64,000 nt of DNA from a bacterium 336/3 (GCA_001281695.1 LJIE01000001.1:2813521-2877520); one strand, 5' to 3'; counted from the first letter of the stretch, positions 43,001 to 51,245 are shown. Numbers and translations are program-made. Notes: generated by a model not told the origin, from the sequence alone.

Positions 43001-45498
43001 AAACTAAAATCTTCTTGTACTAAGATATTTCCACCTGCATTTTTAACACCACCAGAACCATTAATGGCTAAACTTTTATAATTATTTCCATTGAACTGGT
43101 TGGGGATAGTACCCGCTGAATTTGCCCCAAACTCTATGGTTGTGCCGTTTGTGGTTGCAAAAGTATTGGTAGTAATGGGAGGAAAAGTAAATACTCTCAT
43201 CAGTATTCTTGTACCTGCCTGTCCATTGAGTGTTTGAATAGGCGTTGAAATACTTGCTGTTACCTCTAAAGTAGAGAGTGGGTCTTGGATATTGATGGTA
43301 TTGTTTGTACCTAAATCAGCATTGTTGCTCAGTGTAGCTGTATGTCCACTACGAATGACAATCGTTGCTCCTGTTACTCCTTGTGGACGACAACCACAAA
43401 GTGTAGAGCCATCTGATGACCAATTGGCATTACTATTCCAATTTGTATCACCTAATGTAAAAAAGTTTGTTGAAGGTGGAGCTATCACAACAGGTGCAGA
43501 AAAAGCAGATGTATTACCTGCTGCATCTGTAATAGTAGCTGTTATATTATTACCTAATGTAAATGTTCCCGCAAAACTCCATACTCCTGCATTGACAGTA
43601 GCTATTCCTAAAAATGTTCGTCCTTGGCTCTCAGCAGGTGGGTTATCAAATACTTCCACAATTTCTAAGTTCGCACAACTTGTACAAGTTCCTGTTATAA
43701 TAGTTGGCGTTGCTGAAGTGATGGTAGGGGCTGGTTTGTTGTTATTACCAGCATTTATAAGTGAAATACCACTACCCACATTGGCATAAATACTATTTCT
43801 TGAAATAGTATTATTATCCGCATCAGTACCATTGACAACTATTCCAGAACCTAAATTATGAGCAATGATATTACCATCTCCTGCCCCAATTCCTCCAATC
43901 ATAGTATTAGTAGTAACCAAATTTATATCTATTCCTGTTGTGTTAGGCAACCCTGAAGACCCATTTGCAACTGTGCCTATTAAATTTCCTTTGATGTTTG
44001 TTGTATTACCGTTTGATGTAGCTACCGTAATACCAGTCAAATTACCTGAAATAACATTATTTAAAATATTAGCACCACTTGCTCCTACATATATTGCTCG
44101 GTTATTAGGTACAGCACCTGTTCCCGCAGGATTTGTACCTATAAGATTATTCTGAATAATAGTATTAGTTGCAAATGTTAAAAATATGCCACCATCATTA
44201 CTTTGATTGGAAATCAGGTTGGCTGATGCTGTTGTAGTCCCCCCTATTACTGCATTACTTGCAAACTGTATGGCTATTCCATTGCTATTAGCCTTACCCG
44301 TAACAGCTACTCCATTTGCATTAGTACCAATAAAACAACCCTCAACTATAACATTACTAGCAGTACTTGAATATATGCCAGCTCTTGTCACAGTTTGTGC
44401 TAAACCAGCTCCATATATAGATAAACCTTTAATCTGACTACCAGATGCACCTGCACCTTCTAAACGCAAACCGTCCCTATCTGGTATATTTGAAAAATCT
44501 AATTCTATCCTGATTTGAGCATTTGTACCATTAGCCAAAGCAACATTTGAATTCTTAGATGCACCAAAAGCTGAATAACCATCTATAATCACAGGCTCAC
44601 TAATATCAATTACTCCATTTGTTGCTGTTGTTGTTAGAATAATAGTACTAACTGTTGCAGGGTTTGCCTGCTGAATACTAAAATCTATATAATTGGTCCC
44701 TACTAAAGTATTGGCATTGGTTATCACATCTCTTAAACTTTCCAAACCACTATCTGTAGTATTTTTTACACGCAAAGCCCAAAGGGGGTCACCGATATCA
44801 GGTGAGATACTTGTACCTAAAGCACCATCACCAGATACTCCACTAGTACCTGTATTACCTGCTGTTTGATTTTGTCCCTCTTCAAATGCCCAATAAAACT
44901 CTGCTCCTAAATTACCCACAGCATCTTTATCTGTAGATATTTGTCCAGCACTTCTTTCTTGTGTAGTAAAAAAACGTACCTCGTCTATTTGTCCTTTAAA
45001 AAAGCTTGTTCCTCGTTTTCCAATATATGCTGTAGTTGTTACAGGAAGAATATTAATATTATTTACAGGTATATTTCCTACATTTACTCCATCTAAATAA
45101 AAGTTAATGGCTGAGCCTACTCCTGCTCGGGTAACAGCAATGTGATGCCACTTTTTATCAGCAAAATTCCCCATTGGAATATTATTTGAAAAAGAAGAAC
45201 CAGTTCCTGCATTCATCCATAATACAATTTGAGCATTTCCTGTATTTTCTCGGATATAAAAAGAATAACCACTTACTCCATCATTTTTATCTAAAATAGA
45301 GAAAATTTGACCAAAATTAATGGGTTCATAGATTTTAACCCATGCTTCAATAGTAAAGTTACCATCCACATCAGGTAATGTGTTGATAGTAATATGGTCA
45401 TCAGTCCCATCAAAAAACAGGCCTCTGTTGCCTTGGGGTTGAGCAAAAGCAGGCAAATAAAATAGTATCAAAAGCAGACTTAGTAATAATTTTTTCAT
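40090..45498 (-). CDS. Giant T9SS-exported protein: LamG domain, parallel beta-helix, Ig-like and sorting domains
   Basis: An 1802-residue secreted protein (signal MKKLLLSLLLILFYLPAFAQ). Residues ~27-205 are a LamG/concanavalin-like lectin fold (FTIEAWVKI, WHHIAVTR, FKGQIDEVRFF). Residues ~240-600 form a right-handed beta-helix with VKNTTDSGLESLRDVI and IIDGYSAF. An internal copy of the neighbour's start (FFTLGDTNWNSNANWSSDGS) begins near 690. A He_PIG Ig domain, the SYSSVLLPDGKYELNA module and a type A sorting domain (KIYPNPATEKV...SSGIYLLKITT) close the protein. It probably binds glycans or mediates gliding/adhesion. It lies 36 bp upstream of its paralog in the same operon. Confidence 0.88.
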   Translation of the reverse strand: MKKLLLSLLLILFYLPAFAQPQGNRGLFFDGTDDHITINTLPDVDGNFTIEAWVKIYEPINFGQIFSILDKNDGVSGYSFYIRENTGNAQIVLWMNAGTGSSFSNNIPMGNFADKKWHHIAVTRAGVGSAINFYLDGVNVGNIPVNNINILPVTTTAYIGKRGTSFFKGQIDEVRFFTTQERSAGQISTDKDAVGNLGAEFYWAFEEGQNQTAGNTGTSGVSGDGALGTSISPDIGDPLWALRVKNTTDSGLESLRDVITNANTLVGTNYIDFSIQQANPATVSTIILTTTATNGVIDISEPVIIDGYSAFGASKNSNVALANGTNAQIRIELDFSNIPDRDGLRLEGAGASGSQIKGLSIYGAGLAQTVTRAGIYSSTASNVIVEGCFIGTNANGVAVTGKANSNGIAIQFASNAVIGGTTTASANLISNQSNDGGIFLTFATNTIIQNNLIGTNPAGTGAVPNNRAIYVGASGANILNNVISGNLTGITVATSNGNTTNIKGNLIGTVANGSSGLPNTTGIDINLVTTNTMIGGIGAGDGNIIAHNLGSGIVVNGTDADNNTISRNSIYANVGSGISLINAGNNNKPAPTITSATPTIITGTCTSCANLEIVEVFDNPPAESQGRTFLGIATVNAGVWSFAGTFTLGNNITATITDAAGNTSAFSAPVVIAPPSTNFFTLGDTNWNSNANWSSDGSTLCGCRPQGVTGATIVIRSGHTATLSNNADLGTNNTINIQDPLSTLEVTASISTPIQTLNGQAGTRILMRVFTFPPITTNTFATTNGTTIEFGANSAGTIPNQFNGNNYKSLAINGSGGVKNAGGNILVQEDFSLLGGDVFHVGGDDFTVDGITTIAPSSMFIDNATGGINTFNGVINNDGVLSAIGAGGNVSTFNFNNDVINSPTGTLNLDCNCQYNFNKAVAPPLLLQPGLAMIFGSNGGGSGNIFSDLTIGDGALVTFNVTNVAQLLIANNRTVNNNNFTSGVMMNGNGAINGANASSRWNQGNNAQLYYNSDVPIMNTGIFDASTNPNTIFYSRAGDQVVKGTTYHSVAFGGSGLRNVTTGNFTINTNFTIPSGITFQINGNNFTANGAVTIVGVFNDSGSGGTNTFNDIVQVNTGGTFAVIGANTTGFIFKGNITNQGTFSLINSTQWVLDADLSIQNQSASPMTFSDISSGLGTINGNITVLDFAGGGNVIFNGNGGVLLNGTLNNQLGDYPTATRFLRISKLNGSGTLTNATNAVIDYRDDQASTANFNLLAPDNLFVYSFGNATMKSTTYHHLKIIGTGTKTLSGDITVNGNLEIVLGASLNTTTSNHDIDMKGDWLGNGTFIPNNSIVTFSGISGVQSITASGLAPFNQMNINNSGNVSLNTPVTATSISLTQGKLILKGNDFTLNAIPATDQITQSFTNTSTSYIVTDGIGRLIRNSLQVGTVYDFPIGEISSIRHISITPATAGNMAAKFEAPLTPLPPLSFTDVAVGSWSLSGLGGSVTFFNSGCISTNSKVYRLNGAVWDITGITTTVALPSYTATALNFATLERYTIFGTAPLVINPTTLPNGQVGIGYLQTPFSVVAGLPPFTFSLNSGILPDGLSLDGDELTGFPTTAGSYTFTIGASDNAGNTGERVYTLVIDRGQQFVQSYSSVLLPDGKYELNATFDSGLPASFISTNREVATIQGNILTLTSQIFDGETDILAFQAGDGNFQASDSVLVLRINNFGLTTGLNDLEKNTKIYPNPATEKVSVTTTKNSIEIQRIELLNLMGNILKTSYPISQDSVSIPLENISSGIYLLKITTNQGIFLKRITKL

Positions 45499-45643
45499 AG
45501 GTTCTAAATTTTTGAGCAGTGTGTTATATTTATCCCTAAATTTATGTTAAAAGTAAATATTTTTTTATACAAATAAAATCCTTTCCCATACTATTTTATA
45601 TTATAAATTTGATTATCAAATATTTACAATTCAAATCTATTGT

Positions 45644-46129
45644 TTATTTCCAAACATAAGAAAAAACAATAATGATGTAAGTAAAGGTTACATAAACCAT
45701 TTTTGCTTCTTTCTGTTTTTTTATTTGATTAGTTTGATTAAAAGCACAAGCCACAACCCAAGAAAAGATGATAACCACAACATCAAACCAGTCAAAAATC
45801 CCTCTGCTTAGTTTTGCATATTGTACAAGTTCTATTAAACAAGCCACTATTAATGGCATGTAAATCATTGATATACTGATTTTTTTGGTTTTCAATACTA
45901 ATTTTTTAGAAATGATTGTAGTCGCAAATATCCATAAACCTTCTGGTAATGAATATATTACAAATTCGGGCAATGATAAGGTGATTGTATTTCTTAATTC
46001 TTTGAAATGAGCAGGCGAAATGATCCAAGCAATGATATGATTAATTACAGTTTGCTCAGTTCTGTAAAACACATAAATCCATAAGCTTATAACTAAACAA
46101 ACTGTAGCATACAGGTATTTATAATTCAT
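45644..46129 (-). CDS. Four-TM membrane protein, VanZ-like in appearance
   Basis: I start at ATG 46129 (MNYKYLYATVCLVISLWIYV); longer starts (46168, 46258) would run through the divergent ccmC promoter and coding start. About 161 residues with four TM helices. The segments LPEFVIYSLPEGLWIFATT, ACLIELVQYAKLSRGIFDWF and DVVVIIFSWVVACAF recall VanZ-like and related Bacteroidota integral membrane proteins (E..Q...GxFD.xD motif). Function unknown. The 145 bp between it and the 1802-residue gene contain only AT-rich sequence. Confidence 0.65.
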   Translation of the reverse strand: MNYKYLYATVCLVISLWIYVFYRTEQTVINHIIAWIISPAHFKELRNTITLSLPEFVIYSLPEGLWIFATTIISKKLVLKTKKISISMIYMPLIVACLIELVQYAKLSRGIFDWFDVVVIIFSWVVACAFNQTNQIKKQKEAKMVYVTFTYIIIVFSYVWK

Positions 46130-46167
46130 AACATTTTGCTTGTACAAATACTTTATGAGAAAAATCA

Positions 46168-46197
46168 TTGGAAGTAGGTAAGAAAAAACTAATTTTG
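46168..46197 (+). promoter_or_regulatory. Bacteroidota-type promoter for the ccm operon
   Basis: TTG (46168-46170), 19 bp, TAATTTTG (46190-46197); the ccmC ATG is 20 bp downstream of the box, giving a short leader. Confidence 0.7.
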
Positions 46198-46217
46198 CAA
46201 AAAAATATACAAAACTT

Positions 46218-46937
46218 ATGCTCCTGAAGCTCTCTTGGTGGAAATGGGTTACAGCCATTCTTTTAATATATGCTGTTTTGGCGGGCTTTCTTCTTGATAT
46301 TCCACGCCTTCAAACAGGAAATTTAGATCACACAGCTCGAAATCTGTATTTCCATGTCCCTATGTGGTTTGGGATGGTTTTTGTGCTGACTATTTCTGTT
46401 GTTCAGTCTATTATTTATTTACGTAAAACTACCGAAAAATCTGACTTTATGGCTGTTTCGTCTGCTGAAGTAGGTGTTTTGTATGGTATTTTGGGACTTG
46501 TTACGGGCATGGTCTGGGGGAAATTTACGTGGGGCGATTTTCTACCTCGTGATGTGAAAATTTATGGAGCTGCTGTGGCTCTGCTCATTTATTTGGCATA
46601 TTTTATTTTACGTTCAGCCATTGAAAATAAAGAACAAGCTGCTCGTATTTCAGCTGTTTATAATATTTTTGCTTATTCTGTTTATATTCCTCTGATTTTT
46701 GTGATGCCTCGTTTGTATGACAGTGTACACCCAGGCAATGGAGGAAACCCAGGTTTTAATGCTTACGATCTTAATGGTGCAATGCGTATGGTGTTTTATC
46801 CTGCTGTAATAGGCTTTTTGGGGCTTGCTTTATGGATTGCAACACTCAGGACACGTCTAAGAAAAGTAGAAGCCACTTTGCAGGAAACAGAAAGCACCAA
46901 AACGATTCAGATTATTTCAAAAGAACAAAAAATATAA
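46218..46937 (+). CDS. ccmC: Heme exporter/handling protein CcmC (degenerate Trp-rich motif)
   Basis: A 239-residue six-TM protein of the heme-handling family that presents heme to CcmE. The family motif NLYFHVPMWFG (His46) is intact, as is the long YNIFAYSVYIPLIFVMPRL...DSVHPGNGG...R segment with a second His. The periplasmic Trp-rich motif (WGxWWxWD in proteobacteria) is reduced to WGKFTWGDFLPRD (residues 100-112). The gene starts the cluster ccmC-ccmD-ccmE-(unknown)-ccmF behind a good promoter. ccmA and ccmB are not adjacent. Confidence 0.93.
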   Translation: MLLKLSWWKWVTAILLIYAVLAGFLLDIPRLQTGNLDHTARNLYFHVPMWFGMVFVLTISVVQSIIYLRKTTEKSDFMAVSSAEVGVLYGILGLVTGMVWGKFTWGDFLPRDVKIYGAAVALLIYLAYFILRSAIENKEQAARISAVYNIFAYSVYIPLIFVMPRLYDSVHPGNGGNPGFNAYDLNGAMRMVFYPAVIGFLGLALWIATLRTRLRKVEATLQETESTKTIQIISKEQKI

Positions 46938-46949
46938 TTGATATAGACA

Positions 46950-47165
46950 ATGAAAAAGTTAAAATATTTGTTTCTCTTCATGATGCTTGTTTCTCTGCCT
47001 ACATTTGCACAGAACCAAGTAGAAGAGTTTTTTAGAACAGACGATAAATTTTATGTTGTAGTGGCTGTACTTGCCATTATTATGGTTGGCTTACTTTTTT
47101 ATATCATTCGTCTGGATAGAAAAATAACCCATTTAGAAAAAAACACAAAACACAATAAAGATTAA
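46950..47165 (+). CDS. CcmD-like small membrane protein
   Basis: A 71-residue protein: N-terminal signal (MKKLKYLFLFMMLVSLPTFA), a short linker VEEFFRTDDKF, one TM helix (YVVVAVLAIIMVGLLFYIIR) and a Lys-rich cytosolic tail (RKITHLEK). Position between ccmC and ccmE (12 bp and 5 bp spacing), size and topology are those of CcmD, which stabilises CcmC-CcmE-heme complexes. CcmD is too short for sequence-level certainty. Confidence 0.8.
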   Translation: MKKLKYLFLFMMLVSLPTFAQNQVEEFFRTDDKFYVVVAVLAIIMVGLLFYIIRLDRKITHLEKNTKHNKD

Positions 47166-47170
47166 ATCTT

Positions 47171-47587
47171 ATGAAACCTGCTCATATTGTTGCCATTATT
47201 GCTATTGCCATTTCTATTGGCTTTATTGTATCGTTTATGGGTGATGCAAGTGAATATGTAGATTTTGCAAAAGCAGAAGGCTTTGCAAAAAAAGGGAAAG
47301 AGAAGAAAGTGCATGTAATAGGAAAATTACCTAAAAACACAATTGGCAAAGTGGTTGGTTTGGAGTACGAACCCAAACTAAATCCTAATTTGTTTGTTTT
47401 TGAAATGGTTGATAATGCTGGAAAAACAGAGAAAGTATATTACAATGATGCTAAACCTCAAGATTTTGAGCGTTCTGAACAAATTGTAGTAATTGGTGCT
47501 TACAACAAAAACAATCAGTTTGTCGCAGATAAAATTTTGATGAAATGCCCTTCTAAATATGAAGGACAACAGAAGCAGTTGAATTAA
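47171..47587 (+). CDS. ccmE: Periplasmic heme chaperone CcmE, CxxxY type
   Basis: A 138-residue heme chaperone: one N-terminal TM anchor (IVAIIAIAISIGFIVSF), then the OB-fold (VHVIGKLPKN, LFVFEMVDNAGK, VYYNDAKPQDFERSEQIVVI). The heme-binding motif of classical CcmE (HxxxY) is here Cys126-Pro-Ser-Lys-Tyr130 in ILMKCPSKYEG, the CxxxY form known from some bacteria and archaea. It should still receive heme from CcmC and pass it to CcmF. It is packed 5 bp after the CcmD-like gene. Confidence 0.93.
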   Translation: MKPAHIVAIIAIAISIGFIVSFMGDASEYVDFAKAEGFAKKGKEKKVHVIGKLPKNTIGKVVGLEYEPKLNPNLFVFEMVDNAGKTEKVYYNDAKPQDFERSEQIVVIGAYNKNNQFVADKILMKCPSKYEGQQKQLN

Positions 47588-47593
47588 AAGACT

Positions 47594-47701
47594 TTATTGA
47601 AAGAATACAAACAAAATGATAATCAGTAATATCATGACTATGTACAGCAGAGCATCTACTCTGATGTAATCCTTATACTTTTCATAGAGTTTTTTAAACA
47701 T
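47594..47701 (-). CDS. 35-residue single-TM microprotein, antisense within the ccm cluster
   Basis: A frame of 35 codons plus stop on the minus strand: MFKKLYEKYKDYIRVDALLY, then a pure hydrophobic helix IVMILLIIILFVFFQ. It fills the 140-bp gap between ccmE and the next gene almost exactly. The basic-aromatic head and single TM helix look like a real membrane microprotein, and I believe similar small proteins occur in other Bacteroidota, but that is memory and not a search. A candidate promoter lies upstream at 47721-47755. It would be transcribed against the ccm genes. Confidence 0.55.
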   Translation of the reverse strand: MFKKLYEKYKDYIRVDALLYIVMILLIIILFVFFQ

Positions 47702-47720
47702 ATCATTTTCATTTAGTTTT

Positions 47721-47755
47721 CAAAAATATGTATAAAGACCCATATTCTACACAAA
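47721..47755 (-). promoter_or_regulatory. Candidate promoter for the microprotein gene
   Basis: Minus strand: TTTG (47755-47752), 23 bp, TATTTTTG (47728-47721). The spacing is slightly long for the Bacteroidota consensus. It overlaps the start of the opposite gene. Confidence 0.35.
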
Positions 47756-48525
47756 ATACCTCAACAATTTTCTCAACTTTGTTGGGACTTACAGTTTTAT
47801 CGTTGCTAGTTTTTGGGGTACTTCGTTGGACACACCTACCTACTGGCGACTTTTTGGACTGGCTTGTAGGTATTGTCGGTTTTTGGTGGCTCATACTCAT
47901 CACTACTGTACCTTGGAATATGCATTTCAGGGCGAAAGAAGTACTGGCAGATATCGCTTTATATAAGGATAAAAGTACCAATGTCAGAGAAAGTGATATA
48001 AATTATGCTAAGAAAATAGCTCGTATTTACCTGATTATAGCCATTGTTTTACATATTTTATCGGCTGTTGGTTTGTATTTTTTAGCTGTATATGAAATTA
48101 GTAAAGTGGGCTATTGGGGAGCTATTTTGGCATTACTTTTAACAGGTTTACGCCCTACTGTGAGGCTGATTCAATACATTCATTATCGTTTATATGCCAT
48201 TACAAAATCTATCAAATACCCTGAAGATGATGTATATGCCTTACAAAGAGATATTGAACAAATGAGATATGATGTAGGAAGAGTTTCTGATTTATTACAA
48301 ACTGACAATTCTGAATCTTGGATTTCTTTGAAAGAGAAGCAATTACAACGTTTAGAGGATGTATCTTATGAGCTTAAAAAGCAAAATGAACAATTCAAGT
48401 TGCAACAAGAACAAATTTTTGGACAGTTTAGCCAAAAAACAGAACAAAGAATTGCTCAGATTTCAGAAGATGGGCAGTTTTTATCACAAGTAAGAGAACT
48501 TATTCGTTTTATCAAAAACGCTTAA
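47728..48525 (+). CDS. Membrane protein with C-terminal coiled coil, inside the ccm cluster
   Basis: A 265-residue protein. Four TM helices in two pairs (~17-38 and ~44-60; ~105-125 and ~130-150) are followed by a long heptad-rich cytosolic coiled coil (~175-265: DVGRVSDLLQT, QLQRLEDVSYELKKQNEQFK). I do not recognise the family. It is placed between ccmE and ccmF (41 bp before ccmF), so a scaffolding role is possible, but it may be unrelated. The loop WNMHFRAKEVLADIALYKDK between the TM pairs is charged and cytosolic. Confidence 0.75.
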   Translation: MYKDPYSTQNTSTIFSTLLGLTVLSLLVFGVLRWTHLPTGDFLDWLVGIVGFWWLILITTVPWNMHFRAKEVLADIALYKDKSTNVRESDINYAKKIARIYLIIAIVLHILSAVGLYFLAVYEISKVGYWGAILALLLTGLRPTVRLIQYIHYRLYAITKSIKYPEDDVYALQRDIEQMRYDVGRVSDLLQTDNSESWISLKEKQLQRLEDVSYELKKQNEQFKLQQEQIFGQFSQKTEQRIAQISEDGQFLSQVRELIRFIKNA

Positions 48526-48566
48526 ACATATAGATTTTTTATTTTTCGTTATCAATTTCTTATATA

Positions 48567-51209
48567 ATGCGAGAACCAAATATTTGGATAGGAAGCGTAG
48601 GGCATTTATTAGTACTTATATCATTTGCAAGTGCTATTGCCTCTGGGCTAGGGTATTTTTTCAGCCAAAGAAAAGAAGAATTATCTGAAGAGGGTAAAAG
48701 TTGGCTTCGTTTTGGCAGAGTTTCGTTCTTTGTACATAGTGGAGCTGTATTTGGAGTTATTTTAGTGCTTTTTAGCATTGTGTATAATCAATTCTATGAG
48801 TACTTTTACGCCTATGACCACTCTTCCAATGATTTACAAATACAATACATGATTGCGTGTTTCTGGGAAGGGCAAGAAGGTAGTTTTTTGATTTGGATTT
48901 TCTGGAATGTACTTGCTGGAGGTATTCTTATTTGGAAATCAAAAACTTGGGAACGCTCTGTCATGAGCATTTTTGCTCTTTTGCAGGTTATTCTTACCTC
49001 TATGCTACTAGGTGTAGTATTTTTTGATAGTTTTAAGATAGGCAGTTCACCTTTTGTATTGACCCGTGAAGTTTTAGATTTACCCATTTATAATCCTGCG
49101 TTTAGAGAAACCTTTAATCCTAATTTTATCCCCAAAGATGGAAGTGGATTATCACCTCTTTTACAAAATTATTGGATGGTGATTCACCCTCCTACTATCT
49201 TTTTGGGCTTTGCATTGAGTTTTGTTCCTTTTGCTTTTGCTATGGCAGGATTGGCAACTAACAGAACAAAAGAATGGTTACGCCCTGCAATGTCATGGAC
49301 GCTTGTTTCATCTGCTATTTTAGGTTTGGGCATCGTGATGGGGTCTTACTGGGCTTATGAAACTTTGAATTTTGGTGGTTATTGGAATTGGGACCCTGTT
49401 GAAAATGCTGTTTATGTACCTTGGCTTACACTTGTAGCCTCTTTACATACCATGCTGACAGCTCGTAATAGTAGTAGTTCTTTGAAGGCTTCTATTATTA
49501 TGCTTTCTGTAACATTCTTTTTAGTGTTATATTCTACATTTTTGACTCGTAGTGGAGTTTTGGGAGATGCTTCTGTACATTCATTCACTGATTTAGGTTT
49601 GAGTGGACAGTTAGTGCTTTTGATGGGTGTTTTTGTGGTGGTAACTGTCTGGATTATGGCAAGATACTGGAAATACATCAAAGCTGATAACAAAGAAATC
49701 ACCACCTACTCACCTGAGCTTTGGACATTTGTAAGTGCTACTATTTTGTTTTTAGCTGCATTTCAAGTAATTTTATTTACATCAAAGCCTGTGTTTGGTC
49801 AGTCTCCACCATCAAACCCAATGGAATTATATGGAACGATACAAGGTTTTTTTGCAATTTTAGTAGCAATTTTTTCAGGTATAGGTCAATTTTATTGGTG
49901 GCGAAAAATTAGTCCTCAAAAAGGGTTCTATCAATCTATTGCATTGCCTATTTTGGCATCTATGGTGCTTTCAGGAATTCTAATCTTCTTCTTGGAAAAT
50001 AATGAAGATCTTCAAAAGGAATTTTTGGCAACCAAAGGACAATTTGGAAAAACAGCTCTTGCGTGGTCTAAATACTTACTTATTATCCTGATTATTGCTT
50101 CTACCATGTTTTCTCTTGTGGCAAATGGGAGTTTGATGTTTCAGGTATTGCGTAAAAATCCACGCCTTTCAGGTGGAGCAATTTCGCATATTGGTATTGC
50201 TCTCATGATTTTGGGAATTATGTATTCGGCTGGTTATTCTAAAATTATTTCTGATAACAATTCGGGTTTGGTGTATAACAAAGATGCACCTGAAGAATTC
50301 AATAAAAAGAATGTTTTGCTTTGGATGGATGAACCCAACAGAATGAAAGATTATATCATTACCTACAAAGGTATGTATGTAGAAGCGAAAGGTTACCCTG
50401 GGTACATCAATCAGAAATATGTAAGGAGCCTTGTAAATGACCCTTATAAACTGGTGGCTATCAAAGACATTCGTTATAATGAGAAAGCATATTTCAAGAA
50501 AGGTGATACACTCACTACTCGTCCAGAAAATTTATTTTACAGAGTAGAGTACAGAACAAAAAATGGTAAACTGTTCAATTTGTTCCCTCGTGTACAAATG
50601 AATGGTATTAGAAAAGGGGAAGTAGTAGCCTCTCCAGATATTCGTCAGGAATTGGGAAAAGACCTTTATACGCATGTAACAACCATTTATCCTGATCCAG
50701 AAAAAGGCAGAGAATATTCTGAGACACAAGAAATTAAGGTACACCCCAAAGATACATTTTTATTGAATGACTTTGTGGCTGTATTGGAGGAAGTAAAGCG
50801 TGTAACTGAAATTGACGCTCAAAAACTAACAGATAATGAAATTGCTGTAAAAGCTACAGTAAAAATCATTGGAAAAAATTCTCAATATACAGCAGAGCCT
50901 ATTTTACTTGTCAATCAAAAAGAAAATAAAATGGCAAATATTCCTGAAATATTGCCAGAATTGGGTGTAAGGCTTACTTTCAAAAATATTGATACTGAAA
51001 AAGGTGAAATGATTTTCTCGGCAGATGTAGGTGAAAAAGATTATATCATCATGAAAGCGATGGAAAAACCACTGATAAATCTGCTTTGGATAGGTTCTAT
51101 TATCATTATTATTGGTTTTATGATTGCTTTGTGGCGAAGGTTGAAAGAAAATAAATCTACAACCAAAACAGAAAATACTGTTACCAAAGAAGAATTGACA
51201 AATGTATAA
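48567..51209 (+). CDS. ccmF: Cytochrome c heme lyase subunit CcmF
   Basis: An 880-residue multi-TM protein that attaches heme to apocytochrome c. The CcsA-type heme-handling core is complete: QYMIACFWEGQEGSFLIWIF, NYWMVIHPPTIFLGF (conserved His), the WWD-like motif NFGGYWNWDPVENAVYVPWL (~270-288), and SLHTMLTARN with downstream His. GGAISHIGIALMILGIMYSA marks the last part of the core. The C-terminal ~300 residues form an extended periplasmic domain plus a final TM helix (LLWIGSIIIIIGFMIALWRR). A terminator follows at once. Confidence 0.95.
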   Translation: MREPNIWIGSVGHLLVLISFASAIASGLGYFFSQRKEELSEEGKSWLRFGRVSFFVHSGAVFGVILVLFSIVYNQFYEYFYAYDHSSNDLQIQYMIACFWEGQEGSFLIWIFWNVLAGGILIWKSKTWERSVMSIFALLQVILTSMLLGVVFFDSFKIGSSPFVLTREVLDLPIYNPAFRETFNPNFIPKDGSGLSPLLQNYWMVIHPPTIFLGFALSFVPFAFAMAGLATNRTKEWLRPAMSWTLVSSAILGLGIVMGSYWAYETLNFGGYWNWDPVENAVYVPWLTLVASLHTMLTARNSSSSLKASIIMLSVTFFLVLYSTFLTRSGVLGDASVHSFTDLGLSGQLVLLMGVFVVVTVWIMARYWKYIKADNKEITTYSPELWTFVSATILFLAAFQVILFTSKPVFGQSPPSNPMELYGTIQGFFAILVAIFSGIGQFYWWRKISPQKGFYQSIALPILASMVLSGILIFFLENNEDLQKEFLATKGQFGKTALAWSKYLLIILIIASTMFSLVANGSLMFQVLRKNPRLSGGAISHIGIALMILGIMYSAGYSKIISDNNSGLVYNKDAPEEFNKKNVLLWMDEPNRMKDYIITYKGMYVEAKGYPGYINQKYVRSLVNDPYKLVAIKDIRYNEKAYFKKGDTLTTRPENLFYRVEYRTKNGKLFNLFPRVQMNGIRKGEVVASPDIRQELGKDLYTHVTTIYPDPEKGREYSETQEIKVHPKDTFLLNDFVAVLEEVKRVTEIDAQKLTDNEIAVKATVKIIGKNSQYTAEPILLVNQKENKMANIPEILPELGVRLTFKNIDTEKGEMIFSADVGEKDYIIMKAMEKPLINLLWIGSIIIIIGFMIALWRRLKENKSTTKTENTVTKEELTNV

Positions 51210-51211
51210 AC

Positions 51212-51242
51212 AAAAAAGAGAAGCTAAGTGCTTCTCTTTTTT
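51212..51242 (+). terminator. Intrinsic terminator of ccmF
   Basis: Stem GAGAAGC (51218-51224) / GCTTCTC (51230-51236) extended by A6/T6, 5-nt loop. Confidence 0.9.
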
Positions 51243-51245
51243 ATT
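51230..51245. repeat. 16-nt direct repeat, copy 1 (3' half of the ccmF terminator)
   Basis: GCTTCTCTTTTTTATT, identical to 52046-52061. The two copies flank the orphan gene at 51286-51987. Confidence 0.6.

Noticed and set aside
43292-43789. 165-residue ORF antisense to the 1802-residue T9SS protein
   Set aside because: It mirrors the biased Asn/Thr/Gly coding repeats of the real gene, has no recognisable motif and no start context.
36847-45498. Frame-shifted or fused gene for the two giant proteins
   Set aside because: Each has its own signal peptide and its own sorting domain, with a 36-bp intergenic gap; they are two genes.
45644-46258. 204-residue version of the VanZ-like membrane protein
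   Set aside because: It would overlap the start of ccmC and its promoter on the other strand; ATG 46129 gives a sensible protein without overlap.
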